Positions 15,834 to 24,382 of a stretch of 34,074 nucleotides of DNA are shown in pieces. The notes under the pieces were generated by a model, which was given only the letters and a program-made list of their open reading frames with translations, searched no databases and was not told the origin of the DNA. A program made the translations under genes and the position numbers. Location of the stretch: the NCBI GenBank assembly GCA_038230975.1, contig JBBRMF010000021.1:1-34074 (forward strand), given 5' to 3'. Numbering within the stretch: the first letter of the stretch is position 1; every line of letters starts with the position of its first letter. This stretch comes from JANXVV01 sp038230975 (GTDB taxonomy: Bacteria; Planctomycetota; Phycisphaerae; Tepidisphaerales; Tepidisphaeraceae).

Positions 15834-18074
15834 CTACTTAGTCCTGCTAAACCATTGAGCAAGACACATTTCGGTTACCGCCATCGCGAGAACAATCCAG
15901 GCTAAGTGGGTCCAGAGCTCGGTGCCGTTACGGGCTTGTTCAATTTTTGATGCGAGGCTGTCGCCCGGGGACCAGTGGGTGACATTACAACTCTTAGCCA
16001 ATTCATCAGCCTGTGGCTTGGAAAGTTCATCGAGACTGGATTCGTTATTGTCGCTTTCAATTTGCGTGGCAAATTTCACGGGTGGCCCATAGGGCATTTT
16101 AGCGATGTACTCACCGGCTAAGTCGGTCTGGTTGTAGGTGAGGATCGGCACGCCGCTGCCGATGCCAGTGCGAGGCAGTTCGATCTGACGGGAATCGGTC
16201 GCCTCTTCTTTTTGACCCGGCTTGAAGAACAGAGCCTCCTTCCCGATCGATTCATCACCGGGATGGAATATGAAGGTATCACCGACGCGAATGTTGAGCG
16301 CTTCATCCTGCCGTTGCACGATGCTGGCGACCGTCCGATCGATCAGCGGGAGGAACACCCCACCGGCGGCGGCGACGGGTAGATCGGTCCACTTGCTGCT
16401 GGCAGTGCTGGCAAACAGCACGACGCGACCGAGGCCCCATGAACGTTCCATCACGGCGGGCTTACCGTTTAGAGAATCATCTCCGACCCCGTTCCCGAAC
16501 GACAATACAATTCGCGGTTTGCCGGCTTCGGCAGCGAATTTATCGCCACTTGGTGCGTCTCCATCCGGCGACAGTTCAAAGGCTTTATAGAACTTCGCCG
16601 AAGCGGGTGTGCCGCTGGCAGGATCGGTCCAGACGGAGGCAATCGGATGCTGGAACTGCTTGTTTTGCAGCGTGAAGTAAGACTCTTCCTTGGCGGCATC
16701 ACCATGAATCGCGCCGAAGGTGGCTGGCAGGAAGTGGTATTTTTGCGCCAGGTTTTCGTTATAGAACGAAGGACTCGTGCTGTCTCCCGGGAAAATGATC
16801 AGACCGCCACCCCGGCGAAGATAGTCGGCGAATGTTTCGAGTGTACGTTGTGAAAAATCGGGTACGTTCGCAAGGATCACCGCGTCGTAGCCATCAAATT
16901 TCGTTGTGTCTAATTCCGAGGGCATGATCGTCGAGATCTTTACGAAATACTGATCCGCCTCGCTCGGCGGTACGGGAAGCAGTGCATGCCTTAGATAAAA
17001 CGTTTCGCTATCGCGGGGTTTACCGCCGAGTGACCCATCGACCAACAGGATCTTCACTTGGGTGATTGCCCGCACGGCGATCGAGCGCACATCATCGGCC
17101 GGCAGATGGTCGGCGGGCACGGCGGCGGTCACGGTGTGATAGCCTTCTTCCCTCAACTTGGCCCGCAACGAAACGGTCTTGCTTCCACCGGCGGGAATCT
17201 GACCGATCGTCTGCTCATCGGCGGGTTCGGCACTATCCACGCGCAACGTGATGCGTACATTTTCCGCTATCTTCGATCCGAAATTTTTCACTTCCGCCTC
17301 AAAGCGCAGTTCGCGATCCACCGCGGCAATACCGCTGGCCATTCGCAGTTGGGATACAGAGACATTCTCTTCTTCATGCCCTCCCACAAAAACAACGTTG
17401 GAGTGGACTTCGGTTTTTTCGGCGGCAAGCAGTTTTTCAATGTCGGCAAGCTGGTTCCAGGCGACGAGTTGGCCATCCGTGAAAAGATAGATTTCCTTAC
17501 GGACCGCCGTGCGGCCTTTGAGCGTATCGATCGCCAACTTGACGGAAGGATAGAGGTTCGATCCACGGCTGGAGAGACGTGCTTCAGTAATCGCGCGGCG
17601 AACTTTCACCAGGTCGTGCGTCGGCTCCGGGATGATCGGATTGGCCAGATCAGAGGCAAGGATCACCGAGAGACTCGATCCGTTCGGCATGGTGTTCAGC
17701 ACCTGGTCGGCGGCCATTTTCGCCTGATCGAAACGGCTCTTCACACCGTCCGTGCCACTCATGGAGTATGAATTGTCGAGGATGATGACGCCGGTCACAC
17801 TTTGACTTCCGAGCAAGGCGTTGGCAGCAGAGCAACCCAGCGTCGGGCGAGCCAAAGCCATGCCCAACAGCAACAGCATCAGGCAGCGAAGGACGAGCAG
17901 CAGAATATCTTCGATCTGAATTCGTCGTTGGTTTTGCTCGACGCTGGCTTTGAGAAACCGCATCGCCGCCCAGGCCACGCGCTCGAACTTCCGCTTGTTC
18001 AGCAGATGAATGATGATCGGCACGGAGACCGAAAGGGCGCCGAGCCAGAAGATGGGAAGATTGAGAAAGGCCAT
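15834..18074 (-). CDS. BatA-like VWA membrane protein
   Basis: 746 residues. The N-terminus is the BatA signature: a helix (about 5–25), HLLNKRKFERVAWAAMRFL, and a second helix (57–75), LLVLRCLMLLLLGMALARP. The VWA domain has an intact MIDAS motif (ILDNSYSMSG: D100, S102, S104). Long extracytoplasmic regions lead to a C-terminal helix near 718–738. The family acts with MoxR ATPases and DUF58 proteins in the envelope. Its ATG lies only 2 nt after the stop of the upstream PIN-toxin gene, with no Shine-Dalgarno visible in CAAGTAACCATG, implying translational coupling to that toxin. Confidence 0.88.
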   Translation of the reverse strand: MAFLNLPIFWLGALSVSVPIIIHLLNKRKFERVAWAAMRFLKASVEQNQRRIQIEDILLLVLRCLMLLLLGMALARPTLGCSAANALLGSQSVTGVIILDNSYSMSGTDGVKSRFDQAKMAADQVLNTMPNGSSLSVILASDLANPIIPEPTHDLVKVRRAITEARLSSRGSNLYPSVKLAIDTLKGRTAVRKEIYLFTDGQLVAWNQLADIEKLLAAEKTEVHSNVVFVGGHEEENVSVSQLRMASGIAAVDRELRFEAEVKNFGSKIAENVRITLRVDSAEPADEQTIGQIPAGGSKTVSLRAKLREEGYHTVTAAVPADHLPADDVRSIAVRAITQVKILLVDGSLGGKPRDSETFYLRHALLPVPPSEADQYFVKISTIMPSELDTTKFDGYDAVILANVPDFSQRTLETFADYLRRGGGLIIFPGDSTSPSFYNENLAQKYHFLPATFGAIHGDAAKEESYFTLQNKQFQHPIASVWTDPASGTPASAKFYKAFELSPDGDAPSGDKFAAEAGKPRIVLSFGNGVGDDSLNGKPAVMERSWGLGRVVLFASTASSKWTDLPVAAAGGVFLPLIDRTVASIVQRQDEALNIRVGDTFIFHPGDESIGKEALFFKPGQKEEATDSRQIELPRTGIGSGVPILTYNQTDLAGEYIAKMPYGPPVKFATQIESDNNESSLDELSKPQADELAKSCNVTHWSPGDSLASKIEQARNGTELWTHLAWIVLAMAVTEMCLAQWFSRTK

Positions 18075-18076
18075 GG

Positions 18077-18559
18077 TTACTTGTTTCGAAGTCGATCACG
18101 TTCCAGCGCTGACTCAAGCAGTTTAGCGTCCACTCGAAAATCAGTATTCTTTAATCGATCAACGGCGTCGACAAGCGATAGCAAATGTCGCTGCGATGCC
18201 CTTTCCAATACTCCAACCGTTCCGAGGATGAACAACCCTTCGCGTTTTGCGGCCTGCCTTGCCTGATGATCATCTACAAGCAAAAGATCGGCTCCGACTT
18301 CCAACGCTAGAAGAATGGCCTCGCGTTCGCCAGCACCCATTCCAGTTGCACCTGCGCCAGTCGCGTTGGGGGACCGCACTTGCGCCCAACCGGGCAGTTG
18401 CGCGGCCCACTCTCGAACAATTTGCGGCGCTCTGGGATGAGACAACTCTTTGATCGCTGCGGTCGGCAATAGCACCGTGTCGAACAAATGCTGGAGAACA
18501 TGGATGAAGCCAATTCGAATGAGGATGTTGACGGGTGTCGCATCGGAAATAACGATCAT
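18077..18559 (-). CDS. DUF3368-type PIN-domain protein, candidate toxin
   Basis: 160 residues with the DUF3368/PIN layout: D6 in ISDATPVN, a central GAGEREAILLALE (acidic E), and LLLVDDHQARQAA. These acidic residues would coordinate the metal for ribonuclease activity, as in VapC. The start ATG directly abuts the antitoxin stop (TGA-ATG, 0 nt), so translation is coupled. It is paired with a UPF0175 protein, a combination recognised as a type II toxin–antitoxin arrangement. The length is normal and the catalytic positions appear intact. It lies inside the moxR/DUF58/BatA-like gene run. Confidence 0.85.
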   Translation of the reverse strand: MIVISDATPVNILIRIGFIHVLQHLFDTVLLPTAAIKELSHPRAPQIVREWAAQLPGWAQVRSPNATGAGATGMGAGEREAILLALEVGADLLLVDDHQARQAAKREGLFILGTVGVLERASQRHLLSLVDAVDRLKNTDFRVDAKLLESALERDRLRNK

Positions 18560-18853
18560 TCATTGCTTTTTTCCAACCGTCGGTTCGACTTCGCGATCAA
18601 AAAGGAACTCGGCAGTTTTCCGATCTTCCTCCAGATCTTTGAGTGAATAGTTCATCTCTATTCCATGCCGTCCCAGCCAGTCCAGAGTTTCGATGGAACC
18701 CTTGCCCAACATTTGTGCGGTTTCACCAAGACTTAGCTTCAAACTTCGATAGGCTTCAATCGCCAATGCTTCTTTGGCTGCCGTCGGAAGATTGTCCACG
18801 GTTTCCAAAATTCGGTTTGCAATATGATCCGGAACATCAATGGTGATCTGCAT
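18560..18853 (-). CDS. UPF0175-family antitoxin
   Basis: 97 residues. The family signature is clear: an N-terminal beta strand (MQITIDVPDHIA), then KEALAIEAYRSLKLSLGETAQMLG, and a C-terminal GIEMNYSLKDLEED. UPF0175 proteins carry a helix-turn-helix-like segment and accompany DUF3368/PIN toxins. ATG 18853 has GGAG 5 nt upstream. The 62-nt gap after the DUF58 stop contains a possible promoter with a TATGATAGAAT -10 region, which would let the pair be expressed on its own. Confidence 0.87.
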   Translation of the reverse strand: MQITIDVPDHIANRILETVDNLPTAAKEALAIEAYRSLKLSLGETAQMLGKGSIETLDWLGRHGIEMNYSLKDLEEDRKTAEFLFDREVEPTVGKKQ

Positions 18854-18915
18854 GGCATCTCCAATGAAAACTAAATCCAGCCGTACTATTCTATCATAGC
18901 TTGACCCGGGAATTC
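18854..18915 (-). promoter_or_regulatory. Possible internal promoter for the toxin–antitoxin pair
   Basis: On the minus strand this short gap holds TATGATAGAAT, a good extended -10 candidate, about 40 nt before the antitoxin start. The -35 region is poor. Autoregulated internal promoters are usual for type II toxin–antitoxin pairs, but the site is inferred from sequence only. Confidence 0.3.
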
Positions 18916-19863
18916 CTATCTCGTCGTCGTCCTCAATCTAAACGCCAAATACCCGCTCAATACTTCGTGAAGCGGATGCCCGGTGTTCACGGGCACGTAA
19001 TGCGTGCTGTTTCGTTCACAGCCTTCACGAAGGCGGGTTTGGAAGGCTTCAAGTTCACGCATGTATGTTTTTCGCACTTCGCGCGGTCGCGTGGTGATTT
19101 TGGGGATGGCCTCAAGCCCGTCGAATTCGACGTTGCCTTGAAACGGGAACTCCAGTTCGTACGGGTCCATCGTATGGAACACGATCACTTCGTTGCCGCC
19201 AAATCGCAGGTGTTGGATGCCATCAAGAACGGCTTGCTCATCATCGAATAAATCGCTGATCAGAATGACAAGGCCTTTCCGACGGATCTGCCCGGCCACC
19301 TGATGCAGCACACTGCCGATGCCAGTCCCCTGCGCGGGTTTGTAGGCGGCCAGCGTCGTCATGATATTGTGGATGCTCGCCAGATTGCCGGTGCGCGGAA
19401 TGTATTGCGTGACGGATGTGTCGAACAAACCAACAGAGGTCGCGTCGCGCTGATTGAGAATCATGTACGACAGGCAGGCGGCCATCATTTTGCCGTAATC
19501 GAATTTGGTAACGGTCGCGGCAACGACGTTTTTCCGCGCCCCACCGTGCATTCCTTTTTCACCGGAGCCATATCGCATGGATTCGCTGCCATCCAGCAAA
19601 ATATGGGCGACGTAGTTGGTCTCCTGTTCGTACTGTTTAAGATAGTACCGATCCGTGCGACCCAGCACTTTCCAATCGAGATGGCGAATGTCATCGCCAG
19701 GCACGTATTCGCGGTGCTGGGTGAACTCGACGGAAAAACCGCGAAACGGCGATTTGTGCTCACCGGCCATGTAACCTTCGACGACGTACCGCGCGTGCAG
19801 ACCGAGGGCTTCGGCCCGTTGAATCGCCAGTGAGTCGAGGAGGTTGTCTGTTTGCGATGACAT
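18916..19863 (-). CDS. DUF58 domain protein
   Basis: 315 residues. The hallmark motif follows the N-terminal helix: GFSVEFTQHREYVPGDDIRH (about 42–61) and then LDWKVLGRTDRYYLKQYE. A VWA-like core follows (HILLDGSESMRYG; later VILISDLFDD), with a degenerate MIDAS (DGSES). DUF58 proteins are encoded next to MoxR ATPases and are presumed substrates or partners. The stop lies 62 nt before the antitoxin gene. ATG 19863 is separated from moxR by an AT-rich inverted repeat. Confidence 0.92.
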   Translation of the reverse strand: MSSQTDNLLDSLAIQRAEALGLHARYVVEGYMAGEHKSPFRGFSVEFTQHREYVPGDDIRHLDWKVLGRTDRYYLKQYEQETNYVAHILLDGSESMRYGSGEKGMHGGARKNVVAATVTKFDYGKMMAACLSYMILNQRDATSVGLFDTSVTQYIPRTGNLASIHNIMTTLAAYKPAQGTGIGSVLHQVAGQIRRKGLVILISDLFDDEQAVLDGIQHLRFGGNEVIVFHTMDPYELEFPFQGNVEFDGLEAIPKITTRPREVRKTYMRELEAFQTRLREGCERNSTHYVPVNTGHPLHEVLSGYLAFRLRTTTR

Positions 19864-19879
19864 AGTCAGTGAGTTTGTG

Positions 19880-19983
19880 AAATCCGAAATACGAAAAACG
19901 AAATCCGAAAAAAGCTCGAAAGCTGAAGATCAAATGGCCGTTTTCGAAATTTGTATTTTAGGTTTTTTTCGTATTTCTGATTT
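19880..19983. repeat. AT-rich inverted repeat between moxR and DUF58 genes
   Basis: 19-nt arms at 19880–19898 and 19965–19983 differ at one position (AAATCCGAAATACGAAAAA and its complement). Flanking DNA adds further GAAATCCGAA and TTCGAATTTCGAA words. It fills the 135-nt gap between cotranscribed genes. Confidence 0.75.
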
Positions 19984-19998
19984 CGAATTTCGAATTTG

Positions 19999-21063
19999 TC
20001 ACGCGTGTTTCTCGTTCTTCCCCACCGCCGCCAGGATCTTCCTTGTAATATCGTCCGCCGTCACGCCTTCGCTCTGGGCGGCAAAGTTGGGGATGATTCG
20101 ATGGCGGAAGATCGGCAAGGCGACGCTGGCCACATCTTCCACGCTGACGTGGTAGTTGCCGGAGAGAATCGCCTTGGCTTTGCCCGCCAGAATCAGATTC
20201 AAACTGGCACGTGGCCCGGCACCCCAGGTGAGCCATTTCTTGCAGAAATCCAGAGCCTCGGGCGTTTTGGGACGGGTAACTGCCACAAGCCTCTGGGCAT
20301 AGGCCAGCACATGTTCGCTGACCGGCATACGGCGAACCGTGTTCTGCAGGGCGAGGATATCTTCAGCGGTCAGAACCGCCGACGGCTTTTCGTGGTGCAA
20401 CCCGGTCGCCATTCGCATGATCGCGCGTTCTTCAACCGCACTCGGATAATCAACCTGAATCTGAAACAGGAAACGATCCAACTGCGCCTCGGGAAGCGGA
20501 TAGGTTCCTTCCTGTTCCACGGGATTCTGTGTCGCGAGCACGAAGAATGGCTCGGGCAATTTGTGATCCACACCGCCTTGGCTGATCCGCCGTTCCTGCA
20601 TGGCCTCCAGCATCGCCGCCTGGGTTTTCGGGGGTGTGCGGTTGATTTCATCGGCCAGAATAATGTTCGAGAAAATCGGACCTTTGAGGAACTTGAATTG
20701 CCGTTCACCCGAAACGTGATCCTGATAAATCACTTCCGTGCCGGTGATATCCGAAGGCATTAAATCCGGCGTAAACTGGATTCGCTTGAACCCCAGATGC
20801 AGCGTCTGGGCCAGGCTGCTGACCATCAGCGTCTTAGCCAACCCGGGCACGCCAACGAGCAGCGCATGGCTCTTGGTGAAGATCGCGATCAGAATCTGGT
20901 CGATCACTTCTTCCTGACCGATGATGACCTTGCCCAGCTCTTTTTTGATGGCGGCGTGGGCCGATTTAAGATTCTGCACGGCCTGCAAATCGGCTTCTTC
21001 AAGACGCGGTTTGTCAGTCGACGGGGAGACCTCGGCAATGCCGGAAGGAGCGGTGGAAGCCAT
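19999..21063 (-). CDS. moxR: MoxR-family AAA+ ATPase
   Basis: 354 residues. Walker A is GVPGLAKT (71–78) and Walker B is NIILADEINR (133–142), followed by TPPKTQAAMLEAMQE, the sensor region FVLATQNPVEQEGTYPLPEAQLDRF, and a C-terminal lid. All AAA+ residues expected of MoxR are present. These ATPases act as chaperones for VWA-containing membrane complexes, which fits the downstream DUF58 and VWA genes on the same strand. The start ATG 21063 has AAAGGG 4 nt upstream. The N-terminal 25 residues are a polar linker. Confidence 0.95.
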   Translation of the reverse strand: MASTAPSGIAEVSPSTDKPRLEEADLQAVQNLKSAHAAIKKELGKVIIGQEEVIDQILIAIFTKSHALLVGVPGLAKTLMVSSLAQTLHLGFKRIQFTPDLMPSDITGTEVIYQDHVSGERQFKFLKGPIFSNIILADEINRTPPKTQAAMLEAMQERRISQGGVDHKLPEPFFVLATQNPVEQEGTYPLPEAQLDRFLFQIQVDYPSAVEERAIMRMATGLHHEKPSAVLTAEDILALQNTVRRMPVSEHVLAYAQRLVAVTRPKTPEALDFCKKWLTWGAGPRASLNLILAGKAKAILSGNYHVSVEDVASVALPIFRHRIIPNFAAQSEGVTADDITRKILAAVGKNEKHA

Positions 21064-21500
21064 GATGCCCTTTCAGAGAAAATCTCGACGATCACGTATG
21101 CGAACAAGCGACTATACCCAAACCGTCCGCCGGTGTTGAGTCTGCGAAAGCAGTTTCCCGTGGAGGCATACCAAACTTCCGGGCAGGGGATCATCGCGGA
21201 TCATCCATCAACCGCACAAAACGACCCGCCAACCGCTCACTCGCGTAGGCCGTGAAACGATTCTCCCCCGACCGGCCAATGCAACAAGTTGCAACAGTTT
21301 TCGGGGTGTCGCCAAATACGAGATTTCTCGTTTTTGGGGGATTGGGATGGGATTTGTCCTAGATCTTTGTTGCCACTCGGGGGTCGATGCGACACATTGG
21401 TGTCGATGCCGATTTTACGATGCATTTGTAAAAAGGGGACAGGATTGTAAATAATGACGGGTGAAAAAGTGAAAATAGCTTACGACCCTTTTGCGTTCCC
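21064..21500. other. Gene-free stretch upstream of moxR
   Basis: No convincing coding frame or RNA gene was seen. It should contain the moxR promoter, but no unambiguous -35/-10 pair was picked. At 21432–21447 it holds the 16-mer AAAAGGGGACAGGATT, which recurs in inverted orientation at 27678–27693. Confidence 0.5.
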
Positions 21501-21887
21501 TCATCCGTAAGCGAGTTTGTCCGCGTAACCGTATCCCTTAAAACCTTCTTCGAGCCACCAAGGACTGTCTCCGGCCATTGCCGCCACGTTCAACAACTCC
21601 GTGAACGATAAGGCGATAATTTTGCAGTAGCTCAAGTCGTCGGCGGTTTCGTGGAACACATCGTAACAGTACCCGAGTCGGGAAGGATGGCAGTCTATCG
21701 CGATATAATTACCATCCTGCACATGAGCGAGCGCATACCAAGAGTGCTGTAACGGGTTCGATGACTGTTGCCCGTAGACTACCAGTCCTATCCGTACGAA
21801 TTCCGCCGGTGGAAGAATGTGATATCGCGGGTCTGACACGCGTCCAAACAAATGCGCTTCGCTAAACCGTGAATAAAATTCCGCCAA
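21501..21887 (-). pseudogene. 5'-truncated SMI1/KNR4 (SUKH) family gene
   Basis: The reading frame encodes a SUKH-like core: LPPDLAEFYSRFSEAHLFG, then HSWYALAHVQDGNYIAIDCH, then GYCYDVFHE and CKIIALSFTELL. SUKH proteins are often immunity proteins against secreted toxins. Only a TTG (21887) is available as a start. The homologous-looking residues GLPPDL continue upstream of it, into a palindromic repeat (21904–21976), until a stop at 21981–21983, with no ATG or GTG. The original N-terminus therefore appears to have been replaced by the repeat. It may be a relic, or a weakly expressed short form. No polymorphic toxin gene is nearby. Confidence 0.6.
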
Positions 21888-21903
21888 GTCGGGGGGCAGT
21901 CCT

Positions 21904-21976
21904 GTAGGGTCCGCAGTACCCTGCGGACCGTTCAGCGGCCGAAACGATTCAGTACGCAGGGCATTGCGGACCCTGC
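21904..21976. repeat. Pair of inverted palindromic repeats cutting the SUKH gene
   Basis: A hairpin GGTCCGCAG-TACC-CTGCGGACC (21908–21929) is followed by an inverted, slightly diverged copy (21952–21976; complement GCAGGGTCCGCAATGCCCTGC begins there). The GTAGGGTCCGC word also occurs near 2726. Confidence 0.75.
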
Positions 21977-21993
21977 TTGCTTACAACCTTGTT

Positions 21994-22692
21994 CTATCTC
22001 TGTTGTGTATTTTGAAGCGCGCAGCCAAGGGTCAAAGCCAATCCCTGTGCGATGTCTTTCGCCGGTGGAGATTCTTTCTCTGAGAGGTGAAAACGCAGCC
22101 GTCGGCCCTTCACAGGATGGATCGACAAAACGTAAACCACTCGCTTCCGGCTCAGGTTCCATTTCAAATGTCGCAACTCCACGCGCTCTATCTCACCCGG
22201 CGTCCAGAACCTTTCGCGCATTCGCCACCAGCCGACGTGCGAGTAGGTAAGTCCTTTTTCGCTGGCGATGAGCACGCGGGGAACGTGGCCCCACCTGCGA
22301 TACATTCGCCAATGGTACGCGGCCAGAATCCACCAGAAAAGTGCTTCGATGATGATGGAGGTGACGCCTACAATGGTATTTCGCTTCATTGGACCGGCAA
22401 TGGGCACGAACGCCTGCGGCAATGTTTTAGTGAGTTGCAAGTAGATCCGCACCAGCCACACTGCCATGGCCATCCGTAGGAATCCCAAAATTGCGCCCGT
22501 TATCACAGGCAAAAGACAGGTCCAGTTTGCGGCCATGGGAAAGCTGATGCGTATGCAGCCGTCCGATTCCTGCAAAGTTAATCGGCGGAGTGGAGGGCGA
22601 TGGGAGGCGTATTCGAGAATGGATTCTGTTTTGTTCATGCTGGATGCGGCGATCGAATCGGGGACCGGGGTGGGCGGCGAATCGGGTGCCAT
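21994..22692 (-). CDS. Hypothetical two-helix membrane protein
   Basis: 232 residues (or 214 from ATG 22638). Two hydrophobic segments lie near residues 58–88 and 105–127. A C-terminal basic beta-rich part follows (GLTYSHVGWWRMRERFWTPGEIERVELRH…VVYVLSIHPVKGRRLRFHL), which resembles a PH-like membrane-associated domain. No family is asserted. Neither start has a strong ribosome site. The gene lies between repeat-rich gaps. Confidence 0.6.
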   Translation of the reverse strand: MAPDSPPTPVPDSIAASSMNKTESILEYASHRPPLRRLTLQESDGCIRISFPMAANWTCLLPVITGAILGFLRMAMAVWLVRIYLQLTKTLPQAFVPIAGPMKRNTIVGVTSIIIEALFWWILAAYHWRMYRRWGHVPRVLIASEKGLTYSHVGWWRMRERFWTPGEIERVELRHLKWNLSRKRVVYVLSIHPVKGRRLRFHLSEKESPPAKDIAQGLALTLGCALQNTQQR

Positions 22693-22742
22693 CCGTTTGC
22701 AAAGAATAGCCCCACTGGGGGGCAGGTCAAACAGATTCCTGG

Positions 22743-22865
22743 TTAGCCACGAAGTAGCGTCAGAACATCGTGACGCGCCAACGCGCGACCTGCGTTCATG
22801 AAATGAAGTTGATGGGGTGGAGGAGGTCGGTGTTAGGGTGGGACATGATTTCCCGGGGGGAGATA
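22743..22865 (-). mobile_element. Relic of REP-associated transposase start, copy A
   Basis: On the minus strand an ATG at 22846 opens 16 codons (MSHPNTDLLHPINFIS) and stops at 22796. The sequence then runs into a REP-like palindrome (TAGCCACGAAGTAGCGTCAG at 22744–22763 on the plus strand). The whole ~115-bp block aligns with copy B at 24383–24500, at about 80% identity by eye. MSH-x-Y-x-x-L-x-H-x-x-FS is the usual N-terminus of IS200-like REP-associated Y1 transposases. This copy is more decayed than copy B. Confidence 0.6.
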
Positions 22866-22872
22866 TGCTTAC

Positions 22873-23013
22873 GCCACTTCGTGGCTACGTGGCTTGGAAT
22901 TAAAGGGCGCGGGGGATCGCGATCTGTTACCCACGACTTACGTCGTGGGCTAAATTCTGTCGCCGCTACGCGGCTGAAATCGGAGATCTCTTACCCACGA
23001 CTTGCATCGTGGG
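22873..23013. repeat. Cluster of REP-like hairpins
   Basis: Four short perfect palindromes are packed in 140 bp: GCCAC-TTC-GTGGC (22873–22885), CCCACGAC-TTAC-GTCGTGGG (22930–22949), GCCGC-TAC-GCGGC (22962–22974) and CCCACGA-CTTGCA-TCGTGGG (22994–23013). The second and fourth share the flanking TTACCCACGACTT. This fills the gap between the two-helix protein and the sterol-desaturase gene; nothing coding is seen there. Confidence 0.8.
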
Positions 23014-23083
23014 AAAGCTTGTCGAACATTTCCGTAGCATGGGCTACGAATCAAATCTCGGGCTCGATGCGGAGCCAACGATC

Positions 23084-24235
23084 TTAATTCGATCGTCCGC
23101 GCGTGAAAGGATAGAGGAACTGTTTCCAATAGCTGGTGGGTACGGGATGGCCTTCGATGCCGTAGCCTTCGGGCCATGTGCCGCGGGGGAGGTGGAAGGT
23201 GCCGAAGAGGCGATCGAGGAAGGGGAAGTGGATGGCGAAGTTGACGTCGATCGCTTCGCGTTCTACGCCGTGGTGCCAGTGGTGGAAGCGCGAGGTGGCG
23301 ACCAACGGGCCGATGCGATCGAGGTTCCAGCCGAGGTTGGCGTGCAGTAAGGTAGAGTGGACGTAGACCAGCAGGATATAGGCGTGGAGGGCGGCGTCAC
23401 CGAAGCCGAGCACATACATCGGGAGGATCGTCGTGCCGCGCAGGATGATGATTTCGATCACGTGCATGCGGGCGCCGGCCATCCAATCCATGGCTTTGGC
23501 GGAATGATGGACGGCGTGGAAGCCCCAGAGAAACGGTACACGATGAAACGCGCGGTGCAGCCAGTATTGAACGAGATCCGTGAGGAACATGATCTCCAGC
23601 ACTTGCAGCACGATCGGCTGCGACGCGACGCCGGCGCGGAAGGTGGTCCAATGCGTGTGGGCGACGATCGAGAGCGCGGGCCGCATGGAGATGAAGGTGA
23701 GGCCCTGGACGAAGAGACTGCTGACGAGGTAGTAGAACAGATCTTCGCGCCATTCGACGCGAAACAGCGGCTGAACGCGGTGGCGGGGAAAAAGCCGTTC
23801 GACGGGGATGAAAAGGAAGCCGGTGAAGATGACATTGAGGACGAACCAGTCAAGGCCGAGGAATGGCCCGGACGTAAGCTCCCCCGCCGCCACTGGAACG
23901 CGCGAGCCACCGAGAAGCGCCGCGAGCAGCGTGAGGATGATGGCCGTAAACCCGAGTACTTTGTTCGTGCGAAGCACGAGGCTGAGAATCGCCAGCGAGA
24001 AGGCGGCGATCAACAGCAGATGGAGCGCGAGGCGAAAGGGCGCGCTGTTGTAGAAGCCGCGGATCTGCGGAACGGTCAGCCATGCCGGATGTCGGAGGCA
24101 CAGGACAAAGAAGAGGTCGGCGATGGCGGCGACGAGCGCGGCCACACCGCTGACCCATCCGGTGCCGACGCGGCGCAGCTCCGGCGGAGATTCCAAATCG
24201 TCGCGGATTTTCTTTCGGGCTTTATCGATGAGCAT
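23084..24235 (-). CDS. Sterol desaturase / fatty-acid hydroxylase family protein
   Basis: A 383-residue membrane enzyme. ATG 24235 has GGAGG 7 nt upstream, so the longer frame to 24316 is not used. Several helices occupy the first 220 residues. The di-iron histidine motifs follow: HRAFH (227–231), HAVHH (240–244), H293/H298 in YVHSTLLHAN, and HHWHH (318–322). The family uses O2 to hydroxylate or desaturate lipids such as sterols or carotenoid/ether lipids. The substrate cannot be told here. The extra ~120-residue N-terminal membrane part is longer than in minimal members. GC content appears high compared with its flanks. Confidence 0.92.
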   Translation of the reverse strand: MLIDKARKKIRDDLESPPELRRVGTGWVSGVAALVAAIADLFFVLCLRHPAWLTVPQIRGFYNSAPFRLALHLLLIAAFSLAILSLVLRTNKVLGFTAIILTLLAALLGGSRVPVAAGELTSGPFLGLDWFVLNVIFTGFLFIPVERLFPRHRVQPLFRVEWREDLFYYLVSSLFVQGLTFISMRPALSIVAHTHWTTFRAGVASQPIVLQVLEIMFLTDLVQYWLHRAFHRVPFLWGFHAVHHSAKAMDWMAGARMHVIEIIILRGTTILPMYVLGFGDAALHAYILLVYVHSTLLHANLGWNLDRIGPLVATSRFHHWHHGVEREAIDVNFAIHFPFLDRLFGTFHLPRGTWPEGYGIEGHPVPTSYWKQFLYPFTRGRSN

Positions 24236-24382
24236 AGCGCGGCCTCCAGTTTCCAAGAGTAGTGTACCGTGAGGAAGGCGAAAGGACACGGGGCACTCAC
24301 GCAGCGTCGAGCGCATGCTTGAATGAAAACCTGATTACCAATTGATCCGAGTGATCGCACGACGGCCCATCTGCATTTTTCA

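Noticed and set aside
17058..17771. 237-codon plus-strand frame
   Set aside because: Antisense to the BatA-like gene, which has the expected family motifs.
22866..23020. CRISPR array
   Set aside because: The repeated palindromes are of different types and unevenly spaced, with no constant repeat–spacer pattern and no cas genes.
23357..24262. 301-codon open frame on the plus strand
   Set aside because: It lies antisense to the sterol-desaturase gene, whose histidine motifs are clear. Its translation is a charged low-complexity product of high-GC codon bias.
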